Part shown: positions 1-10,692 of the stretch, piece by piece
Numbering within the stretch: position 1 is the first letter of the stretch
How the letters are laid out: each line of letters begins with the position of its first letter
Assembly: GCA_005408345.1 (NCBI GenBank)
Contig: SEMN01001232.1
Span: forward strand, 18,014 to 82,013
DNA length: 64,000 bases
Origin: Macquaria australasica
Lineage: Eukaryota; Chordata; Actinopteri; Centrarchiformes; Percichthyidae
Direction of reading: 5' to 3'
The notes under the pieces: model-generated
What the model was told of the DNA's origin: nothing
Databases searched by the model: none
The model's input: only the letters and a program-made list of their open reading frames with translations
Translations under genes and position numbers: made by a program

Positions 1-1
1 C

Positions 2-823
2 GTGCTCCGTCCACTGCAAAACTCTACGCATCACGATGGCGGCTGTTCACAGGTTGGTGCGAGGCCAGGGACCTCAGGCCCAGCTCTTGTTCCCTGCAGG
101 ACATTTTGGGTTTCCTGCAGGGGTTGTTTGACAGCGGTCGTGTTTGAAGCATTGGAGCAGGCAGATTTGGAGGCCCTGTCGATCAAGACACACTCCTGCT
201 AGCCTTGACCTCGGCTAAGAGAGCAGGAGACCTGGGGGCCTTGTCTGTGCATGCGTCTTGCATGTCGGTCAGTGTGACAGGGAGGCACTGGAGCTGCGTC
301 CGAACCCGTCTTTTCGGCCGAAGGTCATTACCGCCTCTTTCCGGTCTAGGGTTGTTCGCTTGAGAGCTTTCTTTTCCCCGCCGCACGCGTCGGCGGACGA
401 GGAACGGCTTCACACGTTGTGCCCGGTGCGCGCGGTCTGCATCTATGTTGAGCGCACTGCGGGTTTTCGGCGATCTGACCAGTTCTTTGTCTGCTATGGT
501 GGTCAGGCTCAGGGGGCTCCACTGTCTTCTCAGCGACTGGCCCATTGGATTTGCGTGGCCATCCGGGGGGGGGGGGCTATGAGGCGATGGGCCACGTCCC
601 CCCAGTGGGGCTAAGGGCACATTCTACTAGGAGCATCGCTGCTTCAGTGGCCCTTTTCAGGGGTGTGTCGGTGGCTGACATCTGCTTGGCCGCCTCCTGG
701 TCTTCGACTTCTACTTTTGTGCAGTCCTATCTAAGGGATGTGACTGCTAGTTCTGTGTCACATGCTGTGTTGGGTGCACAGGTGACGGAACCTTCAGCTA
801 GTCTAGATGGAGGTTCAGCGTAA
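2..823 (+). pseudogene. DIRS-like tyrosine recombinase, C-terminal part, frameshifted
   Basis: This is the catalytic part of a tyrosine recombinase of the kind carried by DIRS1-like retrotransposons, which insert a circular DNA copy by site-specific recombination. The reading passes through several frames. A first block ends in FEALEQADLEALS, then LLALTSAKRAGDL follows with the first catalytic Arg at 220-222. ELRPNPSFRPKV lies in another frame. After a run of G at 565-575 the frame moves again to give HSTR (His 620-622, Arg 629-631) and SYLRDV (candidate nucleophile Tyr 728-730). The R..H-x-x-R..Y order is that of the family. The frame closes at a stop near 823. The 5' part of the element lies outside the window. 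At least three frameshifts make it non-functional. The inverted repeats directly downstream support DIRS over other tyrosine-recombinase elements. Confidence 0.82.
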
Positions 824-978
824 CAATGCCTGTCCAGCGGCTGTCATCGCACCCTGGCACGAGTCTCCCCGGTGGGTGGCACTCGACCGGGGAACTACTG
901 TGTACAGGGGTAGTGGCTCTTAGTGGGTTCGGCCCAGCTGGGAGTACATCTCATCCCTACGGCCTTCGACTCGGTTTT

Positions 979-1309
979 AACCAATAGCGAAGCCCGTTAG
1001 AGGGCGGAGCACGTACGACATAGAAATAAAGGTTACCTGGTGTAACCCCAGTTCTATGAGTACGTGCGAGGCCCTCTAACTACTAGCCCAGCTGGCCCTG
1101 GTGACGGTTGCTGAGTCTTCAAGGGAAACGAGCAATGCGCGTACTGGGGTTTTGTAGGTAAGGCGACTACCTCCTGATTGGACGGTGAGTGCATGAACTT
1201 TGACTCAGGTGCCGAGGCGGAGTCTCGAGGGGATGAACCAATAGCGAAGCCCGTTAGAGGGCCTCGCACGTACTCATAGAACTGGGGTTACACCAGGTAA
1301 CCTTTATTT
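979..1309 (+). repeat. DIRS-type internal complementary region and right terminal repeat
   Basis: Positions 1024-1080 and 1253-1309 are a perfect 57-bp inverted repeat. A 27-bp direct repeat (AACCAATAGCGAAGCCCGTT... at 979-1005 and 1236-1262) overlaps both arms. DIRS elements are known to carry inverted terminal repeats plus an internal complementary region next to the right terminal repeat, and this layout just 3' of the recombinase fits. The element appears to end at about 1309. The perfect arms contrast with the broken ORF upstream. Confidence 0.78.
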
Positions 1310-1330
1310 ATCAAGCCCGTGTCTGAATGC

Positions 1331-1498
1331 ACAGACTCGCAAAACAGAGTTTGCAGACAGAAAATTTTTTTTACAAGTCTGCAAAACTACGGTTACGGAT
1401 ACAAACTTCAGTGCACAAGTTTGCAGAATTAAGCTTACAGATACAAACATAAATGTACAAGTTTGTAAAACTACAGTTACAGATACAAACCCCTGTTT
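1331..1498 (+). repeat. 42-bp minisatellite, four copies
   Basis: Units start at 1331, 1373, 1415 and 1457, exactly 42 bp apart. The core is ACAAGTTTGCAAAACTAC followed by a GATACAAAC block. The first unit is the most diverged. The array lies just outside the DIRS end. Confidence 0.8.
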
Positions 1499-1642
1499 TC
1501 AAGTACACCTTTTAGAATGATATAATATTCCATAGAGCTGCAGCTTACAGTAACTCCAGTTGAGTCTTCAGTGAATGAATGGTTACACTCGTGGAACGCA
1601 TGAGTGAAATTTACATTAAGCGTTCCTCACATTTGCATAGAC

Positions 1643-1902
1643 AAGCTGGGAACACATTCACTGTTTGCCATTTATTAGTGTTTGTTAGCAGTGTTATTTT
1701 TGGTTATGAGCGATTACAGTCCTTTCATTGAAGATTACTGAATACAATACAGCATTTATTCTGCTTCTTGTGTCTTTATCTCTAACATTGAGAGACAGAT
1801 GGAGTCAACAAGGGTGTAAGGGAGAGAGAAGAAGATGAATGTCTTTCTATTGTAATTCAACTTATCTCTCTGCACTGCATAACCTTTTCACCAGTAACAA
1901 CA
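1643..1902 (+). repeat. 260-bp perfect inverted repeat, left arm
   Basis: Base-by-base comparison with the reverse complement of 4546-4805 shows 260 identities out of 260 with no indel. The arm starts AAGCTGGGAACACATT and ends CAGTAACAACA. Just inside its inner edge CAGTAACAAC (1892-1901) pairs with GTTGTTACTG (1919-1928), a short hairpin at the breakpoint. No target-site duplication is seen outside the arms. Confidence 0.93.
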
Positions 1903-2738
1903 TGCCCATGTTAAGTCAGTTGTTACTGACTTAACACACACTGAGTATGATAAATCATATTCAGTTTAGAGTTTTTTTTAAATTTCTTATTAATTTATAC
2001 TGCATGATATACATACCACACATGACATTCACTAAATTCTATTTTAATTCATATATAATACATTCATTAATTTTTAATTTGTACTATACAAAATATTATT
2101 TATGATAAGCATTTATTATTGTAATACAGTTCTGTATGCACACGTTTACATTTCTCACCAATCATTTCAGCCATTTTTCACAGCTACTGTGCATGTCTGA
2201 GAGCATTTGTATGCAACCGTACATGTGCACAAGCAGGCAAAGCACATGCACTCAGACCATAATATGCTTTTATCCACACACAGTAATGTAAGTGTGTGTG
2301 TGGCTCTGTATGTGTGAGTGCTAAAGAAGGAGAGAGAATGAAAAAGTGTCTCAGTAGCTTTATTGCTTTCTCATCCCTCAGTGTCAGCCGGGCCGCCGCT
2401 GTCTTGCAATTCTCTGGTCTAGATCCCTCAGCAGCACACTTTAAACTGTGTGTAAATGAGTGTGCGTGTGTGTGTGTGTATGAGGATATATGAGGATGGT
2501 GTTTAAGGAATCAGATCACAGTCTGTAATGCCACTCTGCCGACTTGGGAGATTGTGGAGGAAAGAAAGACAGAGAGGGCAGAGAGAAAAAAGTTCCCTAT
2601 TGTTCTCAAGAAAATCATTGCAAAAGAAAACGGCAGAGGTCATGAAAGTGATTTCAGGAGCATACCACGCTGCAGAGTCACCCAGAGAAACAGGGAGCAA
2701 ACAGGTGGTAAACTGCTGAACTGCTGATAAGACACATG
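1903..2738. other. AT-rich gene-free DNA
   Basis: This stretch sits inside the large inverted repeat. It is AT-rich with a few TG-rich runs around 2290-2320 and 2460-2480. I see no coding exon; the small open frames lack any family signature. Confidence 0.5.
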
Positions 2739-3318
2739 AGGCGTTTTCGGCCCAAACAGTTCTGGGGACTCCCTGAGAGGAACTGCCCACTGGGGAGCTC
2801 CCCCGAGAACTACACACCTTCAAGGGCTTTTTTTCTGTTTGCATTAGCCCTGGCAGTAGGAACTCTGAAGAGACGTAAGCCGGCCGTTGGATGGTATAGC
2901 AACAATTACTTCTGTGCGACATCCAACAACAACAACAACAACAACAACAACAGCTACAACTGTCGGTCCATTTGTCCGTGTTTTGTTCCAGTTTTTAAGG
3001 CTACCGTTACGAGCTAAACGGCTAACGTTTTACACAGGTTTTTTAAAATGGCGGTTTCCGGTACTGCATTGCTTCATGTGTTCGACTAATCAATGTACAT
3101 TTACTTCTGGACCAATCACCGTAAACTTGCGTCACTCAAGGTTCCTTTTGTGCTGGGAGAATACCTACTCTGAAGTAGGAGCTAAAAACGTCCCTCAAAA
3201 CGGCATTCTAAGAACTACGATCGTTCTCTGTTCTTGCAGTGCGAACACAATAAAAAAGGCCGGGGTCCTCCAACTGTTCTTAGAACCATGAAAAAGTTCC
3301 TCCGTTCTGAAAACGCCT
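2739..3318. mobile_element. hAT-like MITE, about 580 bp
   Basis: The ends are short inverted repeats: AGGCGTTTTCGG at 2739 and its complement CTGAAAACGCCT ending at 3318 (10 bp perfect, then similar). The body is non-coding, more GC-rich than its surroundings, and holds an (AAC)9 run. AGGGCGTTTTC-type ends are common in teleost non-autonomous DNA transposons. No clear target-site duplication was found, so the superfamily is inferred. Confidence 0.55.
2925..2951 (+). repeat. (AAC)9 microsatellite
   Basis: Nine uninterrupted AAC units lie inside the MITE at 2739-3318. They give the poly-Asn or poly-Thr runs in the overlapping open frames, which are artefacts. Confidence 0.95.
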
Positions 3319-3879
3319 ATGTACTACCTCATGTTAAAGCAACCTAACAAATCATTTGATTAGCTGAGAGTTGAGATAACAACCAAAACACTGTTTTCGG
3401 TATCAGATTCAAACCCTTTCTAGCAACATAGCTCTTGCTATATCTCCATTTCAACAGTCTCTGAACATTTGTCGTTGTTTACTTAACAATGAACACGTGT
3501 TAAAGCTGTACATCACTGGCTGAATGGGGTCAGGGGTATTTCTTCCCCTAACACTTAAAATAAGTCAGACATGGAAGAGTATAATATCAGCTATAAAGCT
3601 GCACCACCTACAAGCCAGGGCCCAGGAACCTTTTTAGGAACTCAAGACATGTGTCTCAGGCTGCTGCAAATTGTGTACAGCATTCATTCACACAATATCA
3701 AGCAGTGGGTGCCAGTAATATCAATAATGGAACTAGGTATGTGAATTTCTTGTAATGTTTGTTGATGTTTAAATAAAGAGATGAAGAAAAAGCCATTACT
3801 TTCTGTCATCAATCTAATTGACCTAATTCTCAGGGTTCTATAGCTGTGATGGAAATGCAAACAGAAAAGCATAAAATAG
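3319..3879. other. Gene-free DNA, nothing recognised
   Basis: AT-rich sequence between two MITE-like elements within the large inverted repeat. No coding or structural signal was recognised. Confidence 0.45.
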
Positions 3880-4545
3880 ACCTTTAGGCTGCTTTTACAC
3901 CTGGAGTTCAGTTCATTTGGTCCAGACTGAGGGACAAAATGACACATTGTTGCCTTTGAGTTCTGGTCCATTTCATGTTCACATTCATCTAATACCAATG
4001 AACTTGTAAACATGTAATTGATTCACTGGACAGTTTTGTTGATATCACCTGCATCATCAGTGATTGGTCGGACTACAAACGGAAACCAGAACACTTCTGA
4101 TACCAAAATCTTGTCCCTTGCCTACAGATTCTGCATTCATATGCAGATATCTGTTTATAGAGATTATTGTAACCCAAACCACAATGGTACCCAAAATCTA
4201 ACCAGGTTAAACCTAACCAAACCTTAACCATAGTGTTGTCACATCGTAAAACAGATGTATTTTTCAACAAACATGAACTAACGACTAATTTTGTCATTTA
4301 ACTTCGACACACAGGCAGAGCAAAAAACACATGTACCGAAATATTAGGAGAACCCCTTTCAGGTGGTCTGGGTCCAGTTGTTTTGGTCCAGTTCGACTGA
4401 CAGCTTTCTATCCCAAACGAACTGAAGCAAATGGGTAAACACACCAGTGTTTTATTAAACTGAAAACTGAAAGCACCCTTTGAGTTTAGTTCCTGGGGCT
4501 CCTTATTTCCTGGGACTATTTGGTATAAATGGCTATAAAAGTGCT
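3880..4545. mobile_element. Possible foldback MITE
   Basis: The left part reads GGCTGCTTTTACACCTGG with CATTTGGTCCAG. The right part contains the opposite-strand counterpart CTGGACCAAAACAACTGG when read on the minus strand. This resembles foldback MITEs with TTTTCACACC-type ends that recur elsewhere in the window. It also contains the dispersed 96-bp block at 4071-4166. The ends are not sharply defined. Confidence 0.35.
4071..4166 (+). repeat. Dispersed 96-bp repeat, copy 1
   Basis: This aligns without gaps to 42255-42350 with about three mismatches in 96 positions, same orientation. It begins GACTACAAA and ends TATAGAGATTA. It is presumably an internal piece of the MITE family at 3880-4545. 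Confidence 0.85.
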
Positions 4546-4805
4546 TGTTGTTACTGGTGAAAAGGTTATGCAGTGCAGAGAGATAAGTTGAATTACAATA
4601 GAAAGACATTCATCTTCTTCTCTCTCCCTTACACCCTTGTTGACTCCATCTGTCTCTCAATGTTAGAGATAAAGACACAAGAAGCAGAATAAATGCTGTA
4701 TTGTATTCAGTAATCTTCAATGAAAGGACTGTAATCGCTCATAACCAAAAATAACACTGCTAACAAACACTAATAAATGGCAAACAGTGAATGTGTTCCC
4801 AGCTT
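4546..4805 (-). repeat. 260-bp perfect inverted repeat, right arm
   Basis: This is the exact reverse complement of 1643-1902. It ends CCCAGCTT at 4805. The arms are separated by 2,643 bp that contain older, diverged elements, so the arms look much younger, or more strongly homogenised, than what they enclose. Confidence 0.93.
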
Positions 4806-5394
4806 TACTCAAAGCCAAGACGGATGAGCTAGCATCCCTCCTGCTCCTCTACCACTATTGGCAAAACAACAACCCCCTGATTGCGAGCGCTGTTCATTTG
4901 CATTGGACACATGGTGGAAATGAGATTCCCATGGTGATGGATGGGCTAAGTCCCCCTGCTATTTAAACAGACTGACTGGAGGCCCATGGGGGCGCGTTCC
5001 CAACTCCACACATTACCAGTTTCTCCATCCACCGTACCCTCACAATCCCATCTCGAGCTAATAGACTTGGAACGGGAATTGGCACTCCGCTGGATTAATG
5101 CTGTTTTCCCATGCTGGTTCATGTTGCAAAGTAATTTGGTGGAATGGTAAAGATGGATAGAGACGACTTTCATCGATCATCTCAACTCTAAATGCAACAA
5201 CCTGCTTCTCTGGATCCATGTGGGTGACTCATATCATTGCAACTGAGCATGCTGTTAGGGCTTTCAATCCATACAATGCTGGTGGCTCAAAATGTGTCTA
5301 TGACTTTAATATTTGTCTTTTTCTGAAAAACTAATCATCTTTTTCTACATGACAAAACTGCTAACAAGTTCATGGAACAGCTAGTGTCACGATG
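4806..5394. other. Gene-free, unclassified DNA with an octamer motif
   Basis: No coding signal. The block includes a perfect POU octamer ATTTGCAT near 4893-4901 and an AT-rich TATTTAAAC 70 bp further on. It shows no obvious repeat character. It could be single-copy DNA. Confidence 0.4.
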
Positions 5395-5792
5395 TCCGCC
5401 TCACTTGTTTACATTCCGGCTCATTCTTAATCTCTGTCCCTCTTCAGCCACATTTCCACTTTCCCAGGCCCTTTCAGTGTCATTCTGTACCTGTCCACCA
5501 GATGCCCTCTGACTTTTCTCTGTTCACTCCAGATCCTGCCACTCCCATCTCCCCACCTGCACCTCATTCCCTCATCAGCCACTCATATATATACCGGCCC
5601 AGAGCCATTGTTCCTCTGCCAGTTCATTAAAGTTGCCATGTACTTCATGCCGTTGCTTTCAAGCCAGAACCTGACCCTGACCCAACCTGCCTGTCTGTCT
5701 GCCTACTTATAGCTGCCTGCAATTATCAATAAATCACTGAAATCATCCTGCTGCCTCGACTGGCATTTAACATTTTTGGAGGCTCAAGGGAT
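5395..5792 (+). mobile_element. LTR (gypsy/ERV type) with primer-binding-site-like tract
   Basis: The LTR runs from TGTCACGATG at 5395 to TTTAACA at 5772, so it has TG..CA termini. A C/T-rich U3 leads to a TATATATA box near 5586-5593, then a polyadenylation signal AATAAA near 5729. Directly after the CA end comes TGGAGGCTCAAGGGAT (5777-5792). It resembles, with a small deletion, the tRNA-Pro primer-binding site TGGGGGCTCGTCCGGGAT common in LTR retroelements. No gag or pol follows, so this is a truncated 5' end. A related LTR block lies at 47757-48020. Confidence 0.62.
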
Positions 5793-5832
5793 TAATGATT
5801 TATACATTTAATTTCAAACCTGCATTAACTTG

Positions 5833-6400
5833 GGTTTTTGGCCACTTGGGGCAGCAGAAAGAAGCAGTGAACACAACATTGTTGCCAAGTTGATATGGCA
5901 ATAATGTTAGCAATAGATGCATATCTACAGACACAGAGCAACAATAGCATTGATTTGGAGTCATGTTTCTGTCTGCCTGATGAATGTAAGCCCAATATTA
6001 ATCTCTCCTTTTTGCTGTGGTTTGCTCTCAAGCAACTCCCAAGGAAAATATCTGGCTCTTTAGCTGCTGAATGCTCCGCTATGATCACCAGCTACCTGCT
6101 AACTATGTCTGTCTGCTGGTAGCTGGGCAGGTAGTGTAGCCTACAGTGGATCTTTTGAGAGCTTTTTCACTGATAACAGCTGCCTGCAGCGGAAAATGAC
6201 ACTGAACCAAAACAGTAAAGTCATGAGATGGAAAACCAAAAACAAGGAGCTGAAAGATGCTATAAAGGTCCGTAGAGCTGAGGGGAACTGCAGAGTCCAG
6301 TGTGGGTTCATCAGTACGAGTGACACCCTTTCACATACAAGTAGTCATGTGATCCATTGTTAATTTACAAGTATTGATTACAGCCACTTGCTTAATTTTA
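5833..6400 (+). mobile_element. Dispersed non-coding repeat (copy A)
   Basis: The segment matches, in the opposite orientation, the repeat at 45240-45755. Shared blocks include GGCTCTTTAGCTGCT, GAGCTGAAAG and GAGGGGAACT, and the order is collinear along several hundred bases. It carries no coding capacity and is probably a non-autonomous DNA transposon or SINE-like repeat. The ends are uncertain. Confidence 0.6.
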
Positions 6401-7725
6401 TCCTATTTACATTTAATGCATCAATTTATTCCCTGTGTTTGTTCTTTTCATTTCATCCTTTGTTGTGAAGCACTTTATGAAACCTATGAGCACTCCAAAC
6501 CAAATCATGACCAAACCATTAGTATGTATGATGATGGTTGAGATGTCACTGCTGCTACTGGTTTCTAGGTGATGAATTACTGATAATGCAAGTGCTATAA
6601 ATATCCACACTCGTGATCTAATGTCATGCATAGTGATAGCTGCTCTGGGATTGTAGGATGACTTCTTTGCCATTCTTTGCATTCAAACTGTATTATAAAC
6701 CTTCTGTTTTCACTGACAGGTGTGTAGACTGGTGGAGCAGGCAGAGTACCAATGTGCACCACAGACAATGAAGGGTGTGTTTACTGTGGGAGTGGAAATC
6801 TGGTTCAGGCGTTGTCTGGTATTTGTTGAAACTCAGCAACATGGTATTATCCATTGGTATAATATGCATATATATACAAGTGGGTTTACCCAAATGAGAA
6901 AACCCACTTGTGTTCAGCAGGTTTTCCTGACACAGACAAACACAACATTTAGACAAACGCTGCAGATATTTCTTTTCTTTACAACCCACTGCTATTTAAA
7001 CTGACCAGTTACACCCTTCTGAGTGACTCGGGGTATGGAGTTTGGCAGTGAGAGAAAGAGGGTCTATATACCTCAGTGATCCACTGAGTGCTGATATTGT
7101 CATGTTTTGTGCTGACCACAGGCCTTGCAACCAGGTACACTAGCACTTATTTGTTCCTTTGGCTAGTCTTATTGTATCTCTGACATCACTTTGTTTTCAA
7201 CAAAGCAGATGAATGCATTACAAGATGAATAGTAGTGCAAACATTATCTGTTGTTAATGTTATGGCCTGGTATTGCTGCCAATAGCCCAGTAATGAGGGA
7301 ATCCATTTCATTCAAACTGTAATCAATACGAGTGTTGCTGCAGGCCAGATGGATAAATACCTTATACTGAGCTGGATTTACTAACCCACAAAGACACACG
7401 ACTGCATACAACTGCATGAGGTCTAAAGAACATTTGTTTCATTCATCACATCTCTACATCTGCTCAGTCACAAAGCTATCAATCACCACCACAAAAACAG
7501 TTTCTGTTCCTGTAACACTGTAACACCATTGTTTTAGGCTAAGAATAATGAAGCATGCAATGTGCATGTACACAAACACCCACACACTCGTCCTGTTTGT
7601 TGGTGGCGAGCTGCAGGCTGAGGGGAGGGCAGTTGAGACGGTTCATTTGAGGCAGATAAACACTTTTGTAATTAGCACTGTGTCACTGCATTAGCTAAGA
7701 TACACAATGTCAGACACATGCCATT

Positions 7726-7727
<2 letters not shown>
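6401..7727. other. Gene-free DNA with a perfect 12-bp hairpin
   Basis: No gene or element was recognised. A perfect 12-bp stem (ACAAGTGGGTTT, 6876-6887, with 6900-6911) encloses a 12-nt loop. It may be the core of a decayed foldback. Confidence 0.45.

Positions 7728-7819
<92 letters not shown>
7728..7819 (+). repeat. (AC)46 microsatellite
   Basis: Uninterrupted AC dinucleotides over 92 bp, followed by a short CG-rich step. The long Cys-Val open frame on the minus strand is an artefact of this run. Confidence 0.97.
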
Positions 7820-7821
<2 letters not shown>

Positions 7822-9055
7822 GCGCACAGGCTCGCTCGCTCATAAATAGAAATATGCATACACACACACTCAGTGGAAGTGAAAACACATTGGGTGGTGA
7901 TAGTAGGTGGAGTAGGAGTGTTAATTACTGTATACCCAGTTGAGCTTAATGGTATAACATTTTTACATACCACTGTAACACTAGCCTAATTATCAGACTG
8001 AACTGCCATGTTGTTTTACTTTATTCATTCAGTCTGACATTGTGTTCTAATTAGCCATTTTGTTTGTTGAGAAGGGGGTTATGTTGATTTGTTTTGCCCA
8101 AACCAGTCAGTGAGTGACACATCTCACCAGTAAGTAATTTTCAGTCGACATGGAAGCTGTGGTAGCGGTTGATAGGAACACTTAACTTTACGTTTTTCAA
8201 GACAATCAAAGAAATATGGCGGTCTATGTTGACGGTCTTCAACATATGTGATTTTAGGCGATGTAATGGGGGGTCGGTATGAGGTCAGAGTCGATAATAA
8301 TAGCAGGCTGGGGAAAAAAATGCATAACAGCACATCCAAATGGCAACCTAGGCTACCACAGAGTCGACAATACGAATATACTCAGCATAAAACGCACAAT
8401 AACGTCGACTGCACAAGTAACAGTTATTCATATGCATCACTGGACATATGCACCACATTTACATTGTGGTATTGATACTTTACTTCAGTAAAATATGTGA
8501 ATACTTCTTCCACCAATGCTGAGACCACAGTGGCAGTGAGGCAGCACTTGGCCAGATACTAAACAGTGTATGTGTGGGCTGCTGCTGATAACTTTGCACA
8601 CCGTTGGCTCATGGTGCAGGAAACTCAACAATCAATGCACTTAATCTCACACAAATAAATCAGCACACGGGATATATGACTGGAGCACCTGCAAGAGTGC
8701 AGTGTGTGTGATCCCACTGAGGTTGTAGCGGCATGTGTGTGTACATAAGACAAAATATTACCTCTGTGTGTTTGGTGATTTTCACAGATTTCTTGGGCAC
8801 ACAAATCCATTAAAGTAGATTACATTTTTTGAAAAAAGGCTACCAGGGACTTTGTTTTCCTGACCTATTTAAACCAAAAATTAAGTCACATAATTCCCCA
8901 GGAGCACAAAACCGACAGCCAATGCAATCATTAAAAATATATTTTGGCCACGTCATCAAATGCTGCAGAGTAGAGGGAGAAACTGAGATTGGAGCAACAG
9001 AGACTGACACAGACAGTGAGAAGCATGACTCAGCAGTTGCCCCCCTCATTAGAAG

Positions 9056-9089
<34 letters not shown>

Positions 9090-9975
9090 AGCTGTTAAAA
9101 TGTTTAGGATGCCTCCCCAAGCCGGGGCTCCCTCTCACCTTGGCCAAGTTCATCTTCTGACAATAAGGGAGGGACACAGAGGTGTACCTGAGGACACTCC
9201 CAAAGTAACTCACAGTCACACCGAAAACCTTTTTGGATGCTAATGAATGAATCTTTAGTGAATCAGGAGAAATCACTGCTGTTCTCTCAGAATACTTATT
9301 ATTCTGCAACCTTTGCCACTTCCTCTCCTTTTCCTCCCACACAGCTCTAACTTTACTGTTTAACCCATTAATGGTTGTGTAAGGCTGTGCAAGTGTTAGT
9401 TGTTGTTGTTTTTTTATTTATTTCTTTTAGTTGTAACAATAAAAAATATGCTATATCATTTTTAGAATCATTAAAATATTTTTAATTAAGAGTTTTGCAT
9501 TTGCCACAATTTAAGCTGCATTCATTCATATGACAAACACAATAGAGTGGCCAACAGAGGATATAGATATCATGTCAGCAGCTGCAACAGTGAAGAGAAG
9601 AAGCTGCAGTCTGGCACTTATTACACACTAAGGTGTGATTCTACCTGAGTTGTGATGATCCATTTACTTCTCTTTTCTCTAGCATTTCTATTTAAAAACC
9701 TATACCTGAACACAGCTGTAAATTTAGTTTTCAGTGTTTCTCTTTTCTGTGTTTTCTCTGTTTGCATGCTTGCCACTGTGGCAACGTACCCTCTATCCTG
9801 TATACTGGCACTGATCACGGATGAGATACAGCAGGTTACGCAGGTGATCTGGTCAGATGAACAAAGGATGACAGAAATTTAACTTGACACAAAGATTATG
9901 AGATCATTAAACAGGTGAAGAAAATCTGTATTGTACTGAATTTTACAGCACACACTAAGACTAGAAAAAGTGTCT
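7820..9975. other. Gene-free DNA with a TG microsatellite
   Basis: No coding exon or known element was recognised. A (TG)n run of about 32 bp lies at 9057-9088. The rest is AT-rich and unclassified. Confidence 0.45.
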
Positions 9976-10286
9976 AATGCTGGGTTCAGACTACATGATA
10001 TATTTGTCTGTTAAGATGGTCACTGTGTCAGATTAGGCCATTATAGAGTCATAAATTCTTGATGTGACTTGGTCAAGAGACCAATTGGTCCCCAACCAAT
10101 CAAAGCCTGCCATCTTTCACAACCTGCGTGATGTCATCAGGAAGGAGGTGCTAGGGACTGACTTTTGGTAACAAGAATATAACCACTGTGATACACTACA
10201 CGGGATAAAATGATCAATACAGACGCCCTACATCTGTTGAGTGGGGCTATTATCAGGCTGATATTGTGTAGTCTGAACCCAGCATT
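9976..10286. mobile_element. MITE with 20-bp perfect terminal inverted repeats
   Basis: AATGCTGGGTTCAGACTACA at 9976-9995 is the exact reverse complement of 10267-10286. The 311-bp element is non-coding. The family resembles non-autonomous hAT elements of fishes, but no matching flanking duplication could be read, so the superfamily is inferred. Confidence 0.8.
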
Positions 10287-10581
10287 GAAGGGTGCTCATA
10301 CAGAACACTAATGGAATTTTAGCAACTGCATTCACAGTCATTGGAAAGATAGGAGAAGGCGAGATTAGATGCAAATTCGCCACATTCAAGTGAGTTAAAA
10401 ATGACTTGACTCAGAAATTTGCGCTTATTCCAGGGCTTTATGAATCTAGTGGGACTTCATAAATGTACAGAGACAAGAGGAAAAAGGAGAAAGACTGGAG
10501 GAAAATAACTTGAAAGAACTGGAGTTCTTGGTGAGTTCCAAGTATACCTGGCTGCAGCCTGCAGAACGAGGTGGGGTTCAA

Positions 10582-10692
10582 TGTCGAACGTTTCATCCCA
10601 CCCACCATGGTTTGATTGGTTTAACTGTCGAATTTAATCCCACCCACTGTGGTTTTTATTGGTTTAACCGTCGAATTTTGGCGGGGTTAAAC
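10582..10692 (+). repeat. Tandem repeat, 43-44 bp period
   Basis: Units begin at 10582, 10626 and 10669. Each starts TGTCGAA (or CGTCGAA) and continues CCCACCCAC..GGTTT..TTGGTTTAAC. The third copy is partial and followed by two GGCGGGGTTAAAC blocks. Confidence 0.75.

Noticed and set aside
1643..4805. Whole interval as one autonomous DNA transposon with 260-bp TIRs
   Set aside because: No transposase inside, no target duplication outside, and the interior consists of separate older MITEs; kept only as an inverted duplication.
7710..7973. 87-codon minus-strand open frame rich in Cys-Val
   Set aside because: It is a translation of the (AC)46 microsatellite.
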